Origin: Granulicella arctica
Lineage (GTDB): Bacteria > Acidobacteriota > Terriglobia > Terriglobales > Acidobacteriaceae
Reading direction: 5' to 3'
Length of the DNA: 64,000 nt
Assembly (NCBI RefSeq): GCF_025685605.1
Contig: NZ_JAGTUT010000001.1
Span: 1,736,001-1,800,000 of the forward strand
A model generated the notes under the pieces. That model was not told where the DNA came from. It did no database searches and saw only the letters and a list, made by a program, of their open reading frames with translations. Each line of letters starts with the position of its first letter. Positions within the stretch are counted from its first letter, which is position 1. The position numbers and the translations under genes are program-made. Shown one piece after another: positions 42,676 through 51,675 of the stretch.

Positions 42676-45600
42676 ATGGTTCTCCCCTTCGTCCGCGAAC
42701 TACTGGCGGACCTCGAACACTCAGACGCCTTCGAACGTGTACGCCGCCACCTCAGCGGAGGCACAGGGCGCAGACGTGTCTCCGGCCTCACCGCCACGGC
42801 GCGCGGCCTATATCTCCCACTCTTCGTCCGCGCCTCTAACGCACCAGCCGTCATGATCGTTGCGGACAACAAGGCCGCAGAAGCTCTGCACGCAGCCGTG
42901 CTCAGCGCCTGCGAGCTAACCGGAGCGCTCCCCGCCGAGACCGTCCTTCGGCTACCGGGTCACGACGTGCTCCCCTTTGAAAATCTCTCGCCGCACCTTG
43001 AAATCCAGGAGCATCGCGCCGCCACCCTCTGGAAGATCGCCACCGGTCAGGCCCGCCTCGTCATCGCTCCCCTCGAAGCCGCGAGCATGAAGCTCTTCCC
43101 ACGCGACTACTACCGCGCCCTCGCCCTCCATCTCCGCACCGGCGAAGAGTACCTTCCCGACATGCTCGTCGAGCACTGCCTCTCCGTCGGCTACACCCGC
43201 GTCGACGTCGTCGAGATGCCCGGCCAGGTCACCATCCGCGGCGGCATCATCGACGTCTACTCGCCAGAGATGGACCGCCCCGTCCGCATCGACTTCTTCG
43301 GCGACGAGATCGAGTCCATCCGCAAGTTCGACCCCGAGACGCAGCGATCCAGCTCCCACCTCGACGACGCTCTGCTGCTCCCCCTCACCGAAACGCCCGT
43401 CACCGAAAAACTCCTCACCGCCATCAACGCCCGCCTCACCCGTTCCGGTCTCGCAGGTGCAAACCTCGAAGGCGGCGAACTCCCCGCCGAACTCCAGACC
43501 CACGTACACATTTCAGGTGCCCCATCCTCGACAGCCTCATCGTCGCGGGTGGGATCGACCGAGGCCACCATCTTCCCCGGCTGGGAGTTCTTCGCTCCCG
43601 TCGCCGGAGCCAATCTCACCCTCCTCGATCTCCTCTCCGCCTCCGGTCCTGCGCCACGCGTCTTCATCGAAGAGCCCAGCATGGTCAAGAATCAGGGTGA
43701 ACGCTGGTGGAACAAGGTTGAGCAGCGGCACGAGCGCTCCGGCATCGGCAATCTCGTTCGCCCCGAAGACATCTATCTCTCCCCATGGGACCTCGACGAC
43801 CGCCTCCGCAAGTTCTGCGGCTGCGAACTAGACCAGCTCGGCCTGGTCGACGTCCTTGATGCCGACCGCAGCGACCTCTCCGAGGTCGACTTCGCCACAC
43901 GCCCCACACAGCGCTTTCACGGCAGCATTCCCGCCCTGATCGACCAGTTGAAGCTCCTCATGACGCAGGATGCCCGCATCCTCCTCACCGCCCCCAATCA
44001 GGGCGAGGTCGAGCGACTCGCCGGGCTCTTGCAGGAGTACCAGGTTCCCTACCGCCTCGGCTCCCGCAACGAAGCCCCCGGCAGCGCCACCGTCTACTCC
44101 GAATCCAGCTATCTCGCGGGAAATCTCAGCACCCCCGTGATCGTCAAAACCCCCATGGCCAGTGGCGTCCAGATCCTTGACCTCACCCGGGCCACTGCCC
44201 GCCAGATCATCATCTTTGGCGCACAAGACCTCACCGACGACGCCGACGTCACCGCCCGCCCGGCCCGTCGCAGCAAGTCCAAGACCTCTGCCTTCATCTC
44301 CGACTTCCGCGACCTGCAGGTCGGCGACTACGTCGTCCACGTCGAACACGGCATCGCGCAATACTGCGGCCTTAGAGTCATCGAAGAGAACGACCAGCCG
44401 CCCCTCGAACTCATGATCCTGGAGTTCGCCGACGACGCGAAACTGTACATTCCGCTCACGCGCCTCGACCTCATCCAGAAGTACCGTTCCTCCGACACCG
44501 GCCCCGCGCCCGAGCGCAACAAGCTCGGCACGCAGGCATGGCAAAAGACCAAGGCCCGCGTCAAGAAGGCCATGCAGGACATGACCGGCGAGCTGCTCAA
44601 GCTCTACGCGCAGCGCAAAGCCGCACAGGGAACGCCCTTTTCGCCCGACACCAACATGCAGCATGAATTCGAAGACGCCTTCGACTTCAACGAGACAGAC
44701 GACCAGCTCTCCGCCATCGCCGACATCAAGCAGGACATGGAATCCACCCAGCCCATGGACCGTCTCCTCTGCGGCGACGTCGGCTACGGCAAAACCGAAG
44801 TCGCCATGCGCGCAGCCTTCAAAGCCGTGCAGGATTCCAAACAGGTCGCCGTCCTCACCCCGACGACCGTTCTCTCCTTCCAGCACTACGAATCCTTCAA
44901 GCGCCGCTTCGCCAACTTCCCCGTCAATATCGAAATGATCTCCCGCTTCCGCACCGCCAAGGAGCAGAAGGGCATCCTCGAAAAGGTCGAAGAGGGCAAG
45001 GTCGACATCCTCATCGGCACTCACCGCGTCCTCTCGAAGGACCTCAAATTTCAGGATCTCGGCCTCCTCGTCGTCGACGAAGAACAGCGCTTCGGCGTCC
45101 GTCACAAAGAGCGTCTGAAGCAGATACGCTCTGCCATCGATGTCCTCTCCATGTCCGCCACGCCCATCCCGCGCACGCTGCACATGTCGCTCATCGGCCT
45201 GCGCGATATGTCCGTCATCGAGACGCCGCCCAAAGACCGCATGGCCATCCAGACCATCGTCGCCAAGTTCGACGAGAAGCTCGTCCGCACCGCCATTGAG
45301 ATGGAGCTCGAACGCGGCGGCCAGATCTACTTCGTCCATAACCGCGTCGAAACCATCTACGACATGGCCACCATGATCCGCGAGCAGGTACCAAGTGCCC
45401 GCGTCGTCATCGGTCACGGTCAGCTTCCCGAAGCCGAGCTCGAGCGCGTCATGCTCGCCTTCATGAACCACGAGTACGACGTTCTCGTCGCCACCAGCAT
45501 CATCGAGAACGGCCTTGATATCCCGCTCGCCAACACCATCATCATCAACCGCGCCGACCGCCATGGCCTCTCCGAGCTCTACCAGCTTCGCGGCCGCGTC

Positions 45601-46410
45601 GGTCGCTCCAACCGCCGCGCCTACGCCTACCTCCTCATCCCACCTGAAAAAGAACTTACCGAGATCGCTCGTCGCCGCCTCGCCGCCCTCAAGGAGTTCT
45701 CCGACCTCGGCGCCGGCTTCAAGATCGCCGCACTCGACCTCGAACTCCGCGGCGCAGGCAACATGCTCGGTGGCGAGCAGTCCGGCCACATCGAGGCCAT
45801 CGGCTTCGAGATGTACACCACCATGCTCGAGGAAGCCGTCCGCAAGATGAAGGGTGAGGACGACAAGCCCGCCCACGCCGGAACCGTCCTCAATCTCGGC
45901 ATCTCCGTCCGCATCGACTCCGACTACATCCCCGAGGAGAACCAGCGCCTCCGCATGTACAAGCGCATCGCCGGAGCCGAGGACTTCGCCACCCTCACCG
46001 ACGTCCGCGCCGAACTGCAGGACCGTTACGGTACGCCGCCCGAAGCCGTCCTCAACCTGCTCGCCGCCGGAGAGATCCGCCTTCACTGCGAGCAGTTAGG
46101 GATCGCCCAGCTCGACCGCAAGCGCACCCAGATCGAGCAGGGAAAAACAAAGATCTTTGTGGAGATGCTGCACATCAAATTTGCAGAGCGCCAGGCCGGT
46201 GGCGCACCTGCTACTGCCCCCGGGGAAGCGCCAGCACGCGAGCGCACCATCGATCCCGGCATCCTCATGAAGATCGTCAGCCGTAACGCAAAACGAGGCG
46301 CACAATTTACGCCTCAAGGCATTCTCCGTTGGCCTCTAACGTCATCCAAAGCTGAAGAGGTCCTCGCGGAAACCCGGGCACTCCTCGACTCTCTTGACAC
46401 CTCTATGTAA
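42676..46410 (+). CDS. mfd: Transcription-repair coupling factor
   Basis: Mfd pushes stalled RNA polymerase off damaged DNA and recruits UvrABC. The 1244-residue protein is slightly longer than E. coli Mfd (1148). Domain order: UvrB-like N-terminal part (VLRLPGHDVLPFE...), RNA-polymerase interaction domain (KTSAFISDFRDLQVGDYVVHVEHGIAQYCGL), and the RecG-like motor. The motor shows Walker A GDVGYGKTEVAMRAAFKA, Walker B VDEEQRFGVRHKE, motif III SATPIPRTL and motif VI QLRGRVGRSNRRAYAYLL. A C-terminal TRCF domain follows (ENQRLRMYKRIAGAED). All helicase motifs look intact. Confidence 0.97.
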   Translation: MVLPFVRELLADLEHSDAFERVRRHLSGGTGRRRVSGLTATARGLYLPLFVRASNAPAVMIVADNKAAEALHAAVLSACELTGALPAETVLRLPGHDVLPFENLSPHLEIQEHRAATLWKIATGQARLVIAPLEAASMKLFPRDYYRALALHLRTGEEYLPDMLVEHCLSVGYTRVDVVEMPGQVTIRGGIIDVYSPEMDRPVRIDFFGDEIESIRKFDPETQRSSSHLDDALLLPLTETPVTEKLLTAINARLTRSGLAGANLEGGELPAELQTHVHISGAPSSTASSSRVGSTEATIFPGWEFFAPVAGANLTLLDLLSASGPAPRVFIEEPSMVKNQGERWWNKVEQRHERSGIGNLVRPEDIYLSPWDLDDRLRKFCGCELDQLGLVDVLDADRSDLSEVDFATRPTQRFHGSIPALIDQLKLLMTQDARILLTAPNQGEVERLAGLLQEYQVPYRLGSRNEAPGSATVYSESSYLAGNLSTPVIVKTPMASGVQILDLTRATARQIIIFGAQDLTDDADVTARPARRSKSKTSAFISDFRDLQVGDYVVHVEHGIAQYCGLRVIEENDQPPLELMILEFADDAKLYIPLTRLDLIQKYRSSDTGPAPERNKLGTQAWQKTKARVKKAMQDMTGELLKLYAQRKAAQGTPFSPDTNMQHEFEDAFDFNETDDQLSAIADIKQDMESTQPMDRLLCGDVGYGKTEVAMRAAFKAVQDSKQVAVLTPTTVLSFQHYESFKRRFANFPVNIEMISRFRTAKEQKGILEKVEEGKVDILIGTHRVLSKDLKFQDLGLLVVDEEQRFGVRHKERLKQIRSAIDVLSMSATPIPRTLHMSLIGLRDMSVIETPPKDRMAIQTIVAKFDEKLVRTAIEMELERGGQIYFVHNRVETIYDMATMIREQVPSARVVIGHGQLPEAELERVMLAFMNHEYDVLVATSIIENGLDIPLANTIIINRADRHGLSELYQLRGRVGRSNRRAYAYLLIPPEKELTEIARRRLAALKEFSDLGAGFKIAALDLELRGAGNMLGGEQSGHIEAIGFEMYTTMLEEAVRKMKGEDDKPAHAGTVLNLGISVRIDSDYIPEENQRLRMYKRIAGAEDFATLTDVRAELQDRYGTPPEAVLNLLAAGEIRLHCEQLGIAQLDRKRTQIEQGKTKIFVEMLHIKFAERQAGGAPATAPGEAPARERTIDPGILMKIVSRNAKRGAQFTPQGILRWPLTSSKAEEVLAETRALLDSLDTSM

Positions 46411-46524
46411 CTAACGTGACAAACCGCGGACTTCTCCTTTTCGAACAAAGGCATACTATCGAAGCCGACAAGCTTTATAGCTGGAAAGGTCTCTGAGATC
46501 ACAATACCCATCCAAGTCGCTGGC

Positions 46525-46998
46525 TTGACCATCACCTTTATCAAGAGCCGGCATGAGACCGCCGGATGCCTTGACGCCTTCGAAGTAACGATCCCGCCCT
46601 CGGTTCACCTCGTCATTCCTCACTTCCACCGCCACTACGACGAGACGGTCTTCGGCGTCGACGGCATCACGACCTGGACCATCGACGGCGTCGTGACGCA
46701 ACTGCATCCCGGCCAGCAACTCTTCGTTCCCCGCGGCAGTCACCACACATACGCAAATCTTCACCCGCACAGCTCGCGCATGATCTGCCTGGTTACACCC
46801 GGGCTGCTCGGTCCCGAATACTTTCAGGAACTCTCCTACGCCATGGATGAGGACGGGCCGATGGACCACGCGGCGATCGGCCTCATCATGAGCCGCTACG
46901 GAGTTATTCCCGCCGCTATCGTCGACCCGATTATCATGCCCAAGTACTCCCCCAAAGTGTTGCCCCAGGGCACGCAGAGTAGCCTGCTCGGGAACTAA
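46525..46998 (+). CDS. Cupin-domain protein (quercetinase-like)
   Basis: The 157-residue protein contains a cupin beta-barrel. Motif 1 appears as HLVIPHFHRHYDETVFGVDG, with three candidate metal His and one Glu. Motif 2 is HPGQQLFVPRGSHHTYANLH. The first available start codon is TTG at 46525. The frame remains open to about 46420, and the upstream translation (AGKVSEITIPIQVAG) resembles the missing first strand of such cupins, but no ATG, GTG or TTG occurs there. The start may thus be a rarer codon, or a small error may hide it. Function unknown. Confidence 0.75.
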   Translation: MTITFIKSRHETAGCLDAFEVTIPPSVHLVIPHFHRHYDETVFGVDGITTWTIDGVVTQLHPGQQLFVPRGSHHTYANLHPHSSRMICLVTPGLLGPEYFQELSYAMDEDGPMDHAAIGLIMSRYGVIPAAIVDPIIMPKYSPKVLPQGTQSSLLGN

Positions 46999-47091
46999 GG
47001 GCGGTTGTTCAGTCTTCCGATGCAGAACTCTCCTGCCTGGATACTCGCTGGCGGGCTCCCAACGAGACTGCAGACCGGTTATGATGCGCAG

Positions 47092-48849
47092 ATGCGCAAA
47101 CTTTGCAGCCTTGCAGCCCTCGGAGTCCTCATGCTCTCCCCTGCTCTCCCCGCCCAGCATGTCTCCGCAGACGGCTCCATGCAGACCTTCAACACCCTCT
47201 CCGAGCAGTTCTTCTCCGACGTGTACTTCCACTTCTCGCCCACTGCGGGCACGTCGACCGGGCTGCACCAGTACGACACCCAGCTTGAGGATTATTCCGC
47301 AGCGGGTGTGCAAAAACAGGTTGCCGCCTTGCACCTCTTCGAGAAGAAAATCGACGCCATCGACCCTTCCGCACTCGATGCACCCGTAGCCGCCGACCGC
47401 GAGATCCTCCTCAACAACATCCGCAGCAGCCTCCTCTCGCTCGAAGTCATCCGCGGGTGGGAGAAGAATCCCGATAACTATTCCTCCGGCATCGCCGGAT
47501 CGATCTTCGTCATCATGAGCCGCGACTATGCGCCGGTCAACACGCGCCTGCACGCCGCCATCGAGCGCGAAAAGCTGATGCCGCAGGTGCTCCTCGAAGG
47601 CCGCAAAAATCTCAAGAATCCACCAAAGATCTACACCGAGATTGCCCTCGAACAGATCGACGGTCTCGTCAGCTTCTTCCAGAACGACGTACCCTCCGCC
47701 TTCTCCGCGGCGACCGATCCCGACACCAAGGCAGCCTTTGCCACGTCAAACGCGGCCGTGATTGAAGCCCTCAAATCCTACGGCGCATGGATGAAGTCCG
47801 ACCTGCTGCCCCGCTCCAATGGTGACTACAAGTTCGGAGCCGACACCTTCGCAAAGAAGCTCAAATATGACGAGATGGTCGACATCCCTCTCGATCGTCT
47901 CCTCGAAATCGCCAACGCTGATCTACACAGGAATCAGGCCGAGTTCGCCCGCGTCGCCAAGGAGGTTGACCCCTCCAAGACCCCGCAGGAGGTCCTCGCC
48001 CAACTGGCCACCGTCCACCCCGCACCCGATAAGCTTCTCCAGGCCTTTCAGGACCAGTTCGCCAGCCTGATCGCCTTCATCGACTCTAACCACATCATCA
48101 CCATTCCCTCCAAAGTCGAGCCGACCCTCGAAGAGACGCCGCCCTTCATGCGCGCCACCACCCAGGCCTCCATGGACCCTCCGGGAGCCTTCGAGACCCA
48201 CTCCACCAAGGCCTACTTCAACGTAACTCTGCCCGAGAAGGACTGGACCCCGGCCCATATCGCCGAACACATGGCCGCCTTCAACGTCGGCACCATTACC
48301 TCGACCGCGGTCCACGAAGCCTACCCCGGTCATTACGTCCAGTTCCTCTGGCAGCCACAGTTTCCCAGCAAGATCCGCAAACTGATCGGCGCGAACACCA
48401 ACATCGAGGGCTGGGCTCACTACTGCGAGCAGATGATGCTGGATGAGGGCTACCTTCCCCCCAATACCGCCGCATCCTCCCGCGAGGCTAAACTCATTCG
48501 ACTCGGCCAGCTCCAGGACGCCCTCCTCAGAGATGCACGCTTCGTGAACTCCATCAAGCTCCACATGGGAGCATTCACCTTCGACCAGGCGGTCGACTTC
48601 TTCGTCACCGAGGGCTACCAGTCCCACGCCGTCGGCCTCATGGAGACCAAGCGCGGCACCGCTGACGCCACCTACCTCTACTACACCCTCGGCAAGCTTG
48701 AAATCATGAAGCTGCGCGCCGACCTCAAGACGAAGCAGGGCGCAGCGTTCAACCTGCAGCACTTCCACGACGACCTCATGCGCCAGGGCTTCGCACCCAT
48801 CAAAATCATCCGAAAATCCATGCTGCACGACGACTCGTCTGTCCTGTAA
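47092..48849 (+). CDS. Exported DUF885 metallopeptidase-like protein
   Basis: From ATG 47092 the 585-residue protein has a signal peptide (MRKLCSLAALGVLMLSPALPAQH). The rest matches DUF885, a family distantly related to M32-type zinc carboxypeptidases. The probable metal site is HEAYPGH in STAVHEAYPGHYVQFLW, followed by NIEGWAHYCEQMMLDEG, where Glu could be the third ligand. Residues upstream from 47005 precede the signal peptide and are unlikely to be translated. Substrate is unknown. Confidence 0.88.
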   Translation: MRKLCSLAALGVLMLSPALPAQHVSADGSMQTFNTLSEQFFSDVYFHFSPTAGTSTGLHQYDTQLEDYSAAGVQKQVAALHLFEKKIDAIDPSALDAPVAADREILLNNIRSSLLSLEVIRGWEKNPDNYSSGIAGSIFVIMSRDYAPVNTRLHAAIEREKLMPQVLLEGRKNLKNPPKIYTEIALEQIDGLVSFFQNDVPSAFSAATDPDTKAAFATSNAAVIEALKSYGAWMKSDLLPRSNGDYKFGADTFAKKLKYDEMVDIPLDRLLEIANADLHRNQAEFARVAKEVDPSKTPQEVLAQLATVHPAPDKLLQAFQDQFASLIAFIDSNHIITIPSKVEPTLEETPPFMRATTQASMDPPGAFETHSTKAYFNVTLPEKDWTPAHIAEHMAAFNVGTITSTAVHEAYPGHYVQFLWQPQFPSKIRKLIGANTNIEGWAHYCEQMMLDEGYLPPNTAASSREAKLIRLGQLQDALLRDARFVNSIKLHMGAFTFDQAVDFFVTEGYQSHAVGLMETKRGTADATYLYYTLGKLEIMKLRADLKTKQGAAFNLQHFHDDLMRQGFAPIKIIRKSMLHDDSSVL

Positions 48850-48974
48850 CGACGTTTCCGCATCCTACAAAGATCACAGCCGCTTAGGAGTGAAGGAATT
48901 TGAACCTGTCTCCTTCTCTGACGGTCTGCTAGGATTGTCGGAATTCTGCTTGGAATGAGGTACTCACAGCTCCT

Positions 48975-49853
48975 ATGGCTTCGATGAAAATACGCAAGGC
49001 CGTCTTTCCCGCCGCCGGCATGGGAACCCGTTTCCTTCCCGCGACCAAAGCGACTCCGAAGGAGATGCTCTGCCTCGTCGACAAGCCACTCATCCAATAC
49101 GGCGTTGAAGAAGCCGTAGCCGCCGGATGTACCGAGATCATCATCGTCACCGGTCGCGGCAAGACCACGATGGAAGACCACTTCGACAAGTCCTACGAGC
49201 TCGAAGCCTCTCTCCAAGCCAAGAACAAGACCGCTCTCCTCGAGATCGCCCGCTCCGTCTCGAAGCTTGCCAAAATCGTCTACGTCCGCCAGCCAGAGCC
49301 CCTCGGCCTCGGCCACGCCGTCCTCATGGCCAAAGAAATCGTCGGCAACGAGCCATTCGCCGTGCTTCTGCCCGACGATATTGTCGATGCCACCGTCCCC
49401 TGCATGAAGCAGATGGTCGAGGCCTTCTACGAGACGCAGTCCACCATCCTCGGCTCCGAAGTCGTCGAAGGTCCGGCAATCTCTGCCTATGGCTGTCTCG
49501 ACTGCACCCCGGACCCCACGAACCCGAAGCTCCTCGCCGTCCGCAACATGGTCGAAAAGCCAAAATACGAGGAAGCTCCTTCGCAAAATGCGATCATCGG
49601 CCGCTACATTCTCACGCCACGCATCTTCGAACTGATCGAAAACCTGACCCCGGGTGCTGGCGGCGAGTTGCAACTGACCGACGCCATTAAAGCCCTCCTC
49701 CAGTACGAGAAGGTCTACGGCTTCAGCTACGAAGGCAAGCGCCACGACGCCGGCGACAAGCTCGGCTTCCTCAAGGCCACCGTAGAGTTCGCCCTCAAAC
49801 GCGACGACCTTGGACCACCCTTCCGCGAGTGGTTGAAGAACTTTCCCATCTAA
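48975..49853 (+). CDS. galU: UTP-glucose-1-phosphate uridylyltransferase
   Basis: GalU makes UDP-glucose from UTP and glucose-1-phosphate for glycan and trehalose synthesis. The 292-residue protein matches the family throughout: the nucleotide-binding start KAVFPAAGMGTRFLPATKATPKEML, VDKPLIQYGVEEAVAAG, QPEPLGLGHAVLMAKE, the DDIV acidic pair, MVEKP and GRYILTPRIFE, ending with KGKRHDAGDKLGFLKATVEFALKR-type sequence. Two ATG codons (48975, 48984) are possible. The gap of 125 bases before it shows no other feature. Confidence 0.96.
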   Translation: MASMKIRKAVFPAAGMGTRFLPATKATPKEMLCLVDKPLIQYGVEEAVAAGCTEIIIVTGRGKTTMEDHFDKSYELEASLQAKNKTALLEIARSVSKLAKIVYVRQPEPLGLGHAVLMAKEIVGNEPFAVLLPDDIVDATVPCMKQMVEAFYETQSTILGSEVVEGPAISAYGCLDCTPDPTNPKLLAVRNMVEKPKYEEAPSQNAIIGRYILTPRIFELIENLTPGAGGELQLTDAIKALLQYEKVYGFSYEGKRHDAGDKLGFLKATVEFALKRDDLGPPFREWLKNFPI

Positions 49854-49948
49854 TCACCGCCGGTTTGGAAGATCCTAGCCGGGAATCCTTGAACCATTCC
49901 GGTCATCTATTAAGTAGACGTACGCCTTATTCAGGCGCAGGAGTCCCA

Positions 49949-51004
49949 GTGCCCAGCCTTCTCGATCCGATTCAACTCGGAGATCTCTACCTCCCCAACC
50001 GCGTCTTCATGGCCCCGCTGACCCGCCTTCGCGGCACCCCAGATCACGTTCCCACCTCAATCATGGTCGAGTACTACACCCAGCGTGCCAGCGCCGGTCT
50101 CATCATCTCGGAAGCCACCCCCGTCGACCCTTTTGGCGTTGGCTACGCAAACGTCCCCGGCATCTGGTCGCAGCAGCAGACAGAGGCGTGGATGCCCATC
50201 ACCAAGGCCATCCACGATCATGGCGGCCATATCTTCGCCCAGCTCTGGCATGTCGGCCGCATCTCCGACCCCATCTTCCTCGACGGCCAGCTACCGGTCG
50301 CACCCAGCGCCATCGCGCCCAAGGGTATGGTCAGCCTCGTACGTCCCCAGCGTGAATTCGTCACGCCTCGCGCCCTCGAACTCTCTGAGATCAAAGGCGT
50401 AGTCGAGGCCTTCCGTCGCGGCGCTCAAAATGCCCAGATCGCAGGCTTTGACGGCGTCGAACTCCACGGCGCCAACGGCTATCTCCTCGACCAGTTCCTG
50501 CAGGACGGCTCCAACCACCGCACCGACGAGTACGGTGGCCCCATCGAGAACCGCGCCCGCCTCATGCTCGAGTGCACCGACGCCGCCATCTCGGTCTTCG
50601 GCCCCGGCCGCGTCGGCATGCATCTCGCTCCGCGTGGCGACTCCCACGGCATCTCCGATTCCAACCTCGCCGCCACCTTCAGCTACGTCGCCCGCGAACT
50701 CGGCAAGCGTAAGCTCGCCTTCATCGCAGCCCGCGAGCACGTAGCGCCCGACAGCCTCGGTCCAACCCTCAAGGAACTCTTCGGCGGCGTCTACGTCGCC
50801 AACGAGGCCATCCACCAGCAGGCCGGTCAGCAACTCCTCGACGAAGGAAAGGCGGACGCCGTCGCCTTCGGCAAGCTCTTCATCGCCAACCCGGACCTCC
50901 CGCTTCGCTTCTCGCGGCAGTCTGCCCTGAACGCTCCCGTCCCCTCCACCTTCTACGCGCCCGGCGCCGAGGGCTACACAGACTATCCTTCGCTGCAGGG
51001 ATAA
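49949..51004 (+). CDS. Old-yellow-enzyme-type alkene reductase
   Basis: This FMN flavoprotein of the NemA/OYE family reduces activated C=C bonds with NAD(P)H. GTG 49949 is chosen because AGGAG lies 8 bases before it and the family alignment begins there (SLLDPIQLGDLYLPNRVFMAPLTRLRG). FMN and substrate residues are visible: HIFAQLWHVGR, GFDGVELHGANGYLLDQFLQDGSNHRTDEYGG, and DAVAFGKLFIANPDLPLR at the phosphate site. 351 residues is the normal size. The next gene, a methyltransferase, starts 10 bases after the stop, so they form an operon. Confidence 0.93.
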   Translation: MPSLLDPIQLGDLYLPNRVFMAPLTRLRGTPDHVPTSIMVEYYTQRASAGLIISEATPVDPFGVGYANVPGIWSQQQTEAWMPITKAIHDHGGHIFAQLWHVGRISDPIFLDGQLPVAPSAIAPKGMVSLVRPQREFVTPRALELSEIKGVVEAFRRGAQNAQIAGFDGVELHGANGYLLDQFLQDGSNHRTDEYGGPIENRARLMLECTDAAISVFGPGRVGMHLAPRGDSHGISDSNLAATFSYVARELGKRKLAFIAAREHVAPDSLGPTLKELFGGVYVANEAIHQQAGQQLLDEGKADAVAFGKLFIANPDLPLRFSRQSALNAPVPSTFYAPGAEGYTDYPSLQG

Positions 51005-51014
51005 CGAAAGAACC

Positions 51015-51674
51015 ATGCGGGTCGCAGACCTCTGCGACCCGCACTCACGAGGCACTCTGCCCGACCGCACACCATCCCTTCAGGAACAGTTCGGCCCGAT
51101 CGACATCTACCTCTTCGATCAACTCCTCCGCGCCCGCATCACACCCGGCATGACGATCTTCGACGCTGGCTGCGGCTCCGGTCGCAACATCGTCTATCTC
51201 CTCCGCGAAGGCTACCCAGTCTTCGGAGTGGACTCTGACCCATCCGCCATCGACCACGTCCGCTGGATCGCCGCCTCCCTCGCACCCACTCTTCCTGCAA
51301 ACAACTTCCGCGTCGAGTCAATCGAGAACACATCGTTTCCCGATGCCTTCGCCGATGTGGTCCTCTGCAACACGGTCCTCCACTTCGCGCGAGACGACGA
51401 GCACTTCGAAGCCATCCTCCACGGAGCCTGGCGCGCCCTCCGCCCTGGCGGCCTGTTCTTCTGCCGCCTCGCCTCCACCATCGGCATGGAGCACCAGCAC
51501 CTCGGCGGCCGCCGCTTCCTCTCTCCCGATGGAGCCGAACGCTACCTCGTCGACGAAGCCCTGCTCCTCAAGTGGACCCACGACCTCGACGCCGAGCTGC
51601 TCGACCCCATCAAGACCACCGTCGTGCAGGATCAGCGCTGCATGACCACATGGGTCATCCGCAAGAACGCCTGA
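51015..51674 (+). CDS. Class I SAM-dependent methyltransferase
   Basis: The 219-residue protein has motif I TIFDAGCGSGRNIVYLLREG, an acidic residue after strand 2 (VFGVDSDPSAI), and motif IV DVVLCNTVLHFARD, with LRPGGLFFCRLAS as the next strand. It resembles the TehB/UbiE-type small methyltransferases; the substrate is unknown. It is co-directional with and 10 bases from the alkene reductase. Its stop codon lies one base from the stop of the convergent DPDRP-repeat gene. Confidence 0.9.
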   Translation: MRVADLCDPHSRGTLPDRTPSLQEQFGPIDIYLFDQLLRARITPGMTIFDAGCGSGRNIVYLLREGYPVFGVDSDPSAIDHVRWIAASLAPTLPANNFRVESIENTSFPDAFADVVLCNTVLHFARDDEHFEAILHGAWRALRPGGLFFCRLASTIGMEHQHLGGRRFLSPDGAERYLVDEALLLKWTHDLDAELLDPIKTTVVQDQRCMTTWVIRKNA

Positions 51675-51675
51675 C

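Noticed and set aside
43828..46086. A 752-codon open frame antisense to mfd
   Set aside because: It mirrors the strongly conserved mfd gene, is Gly/Asp/Glu/Val-rich without motifs, and is a by-product of C-rich wobble positions.
46456..47553. A 365-codon open frame antisense to the cupin and DUF885 genes
   Set aside because: It overlaps two genes with clear family matches on the other strand and has no recognisable domain.
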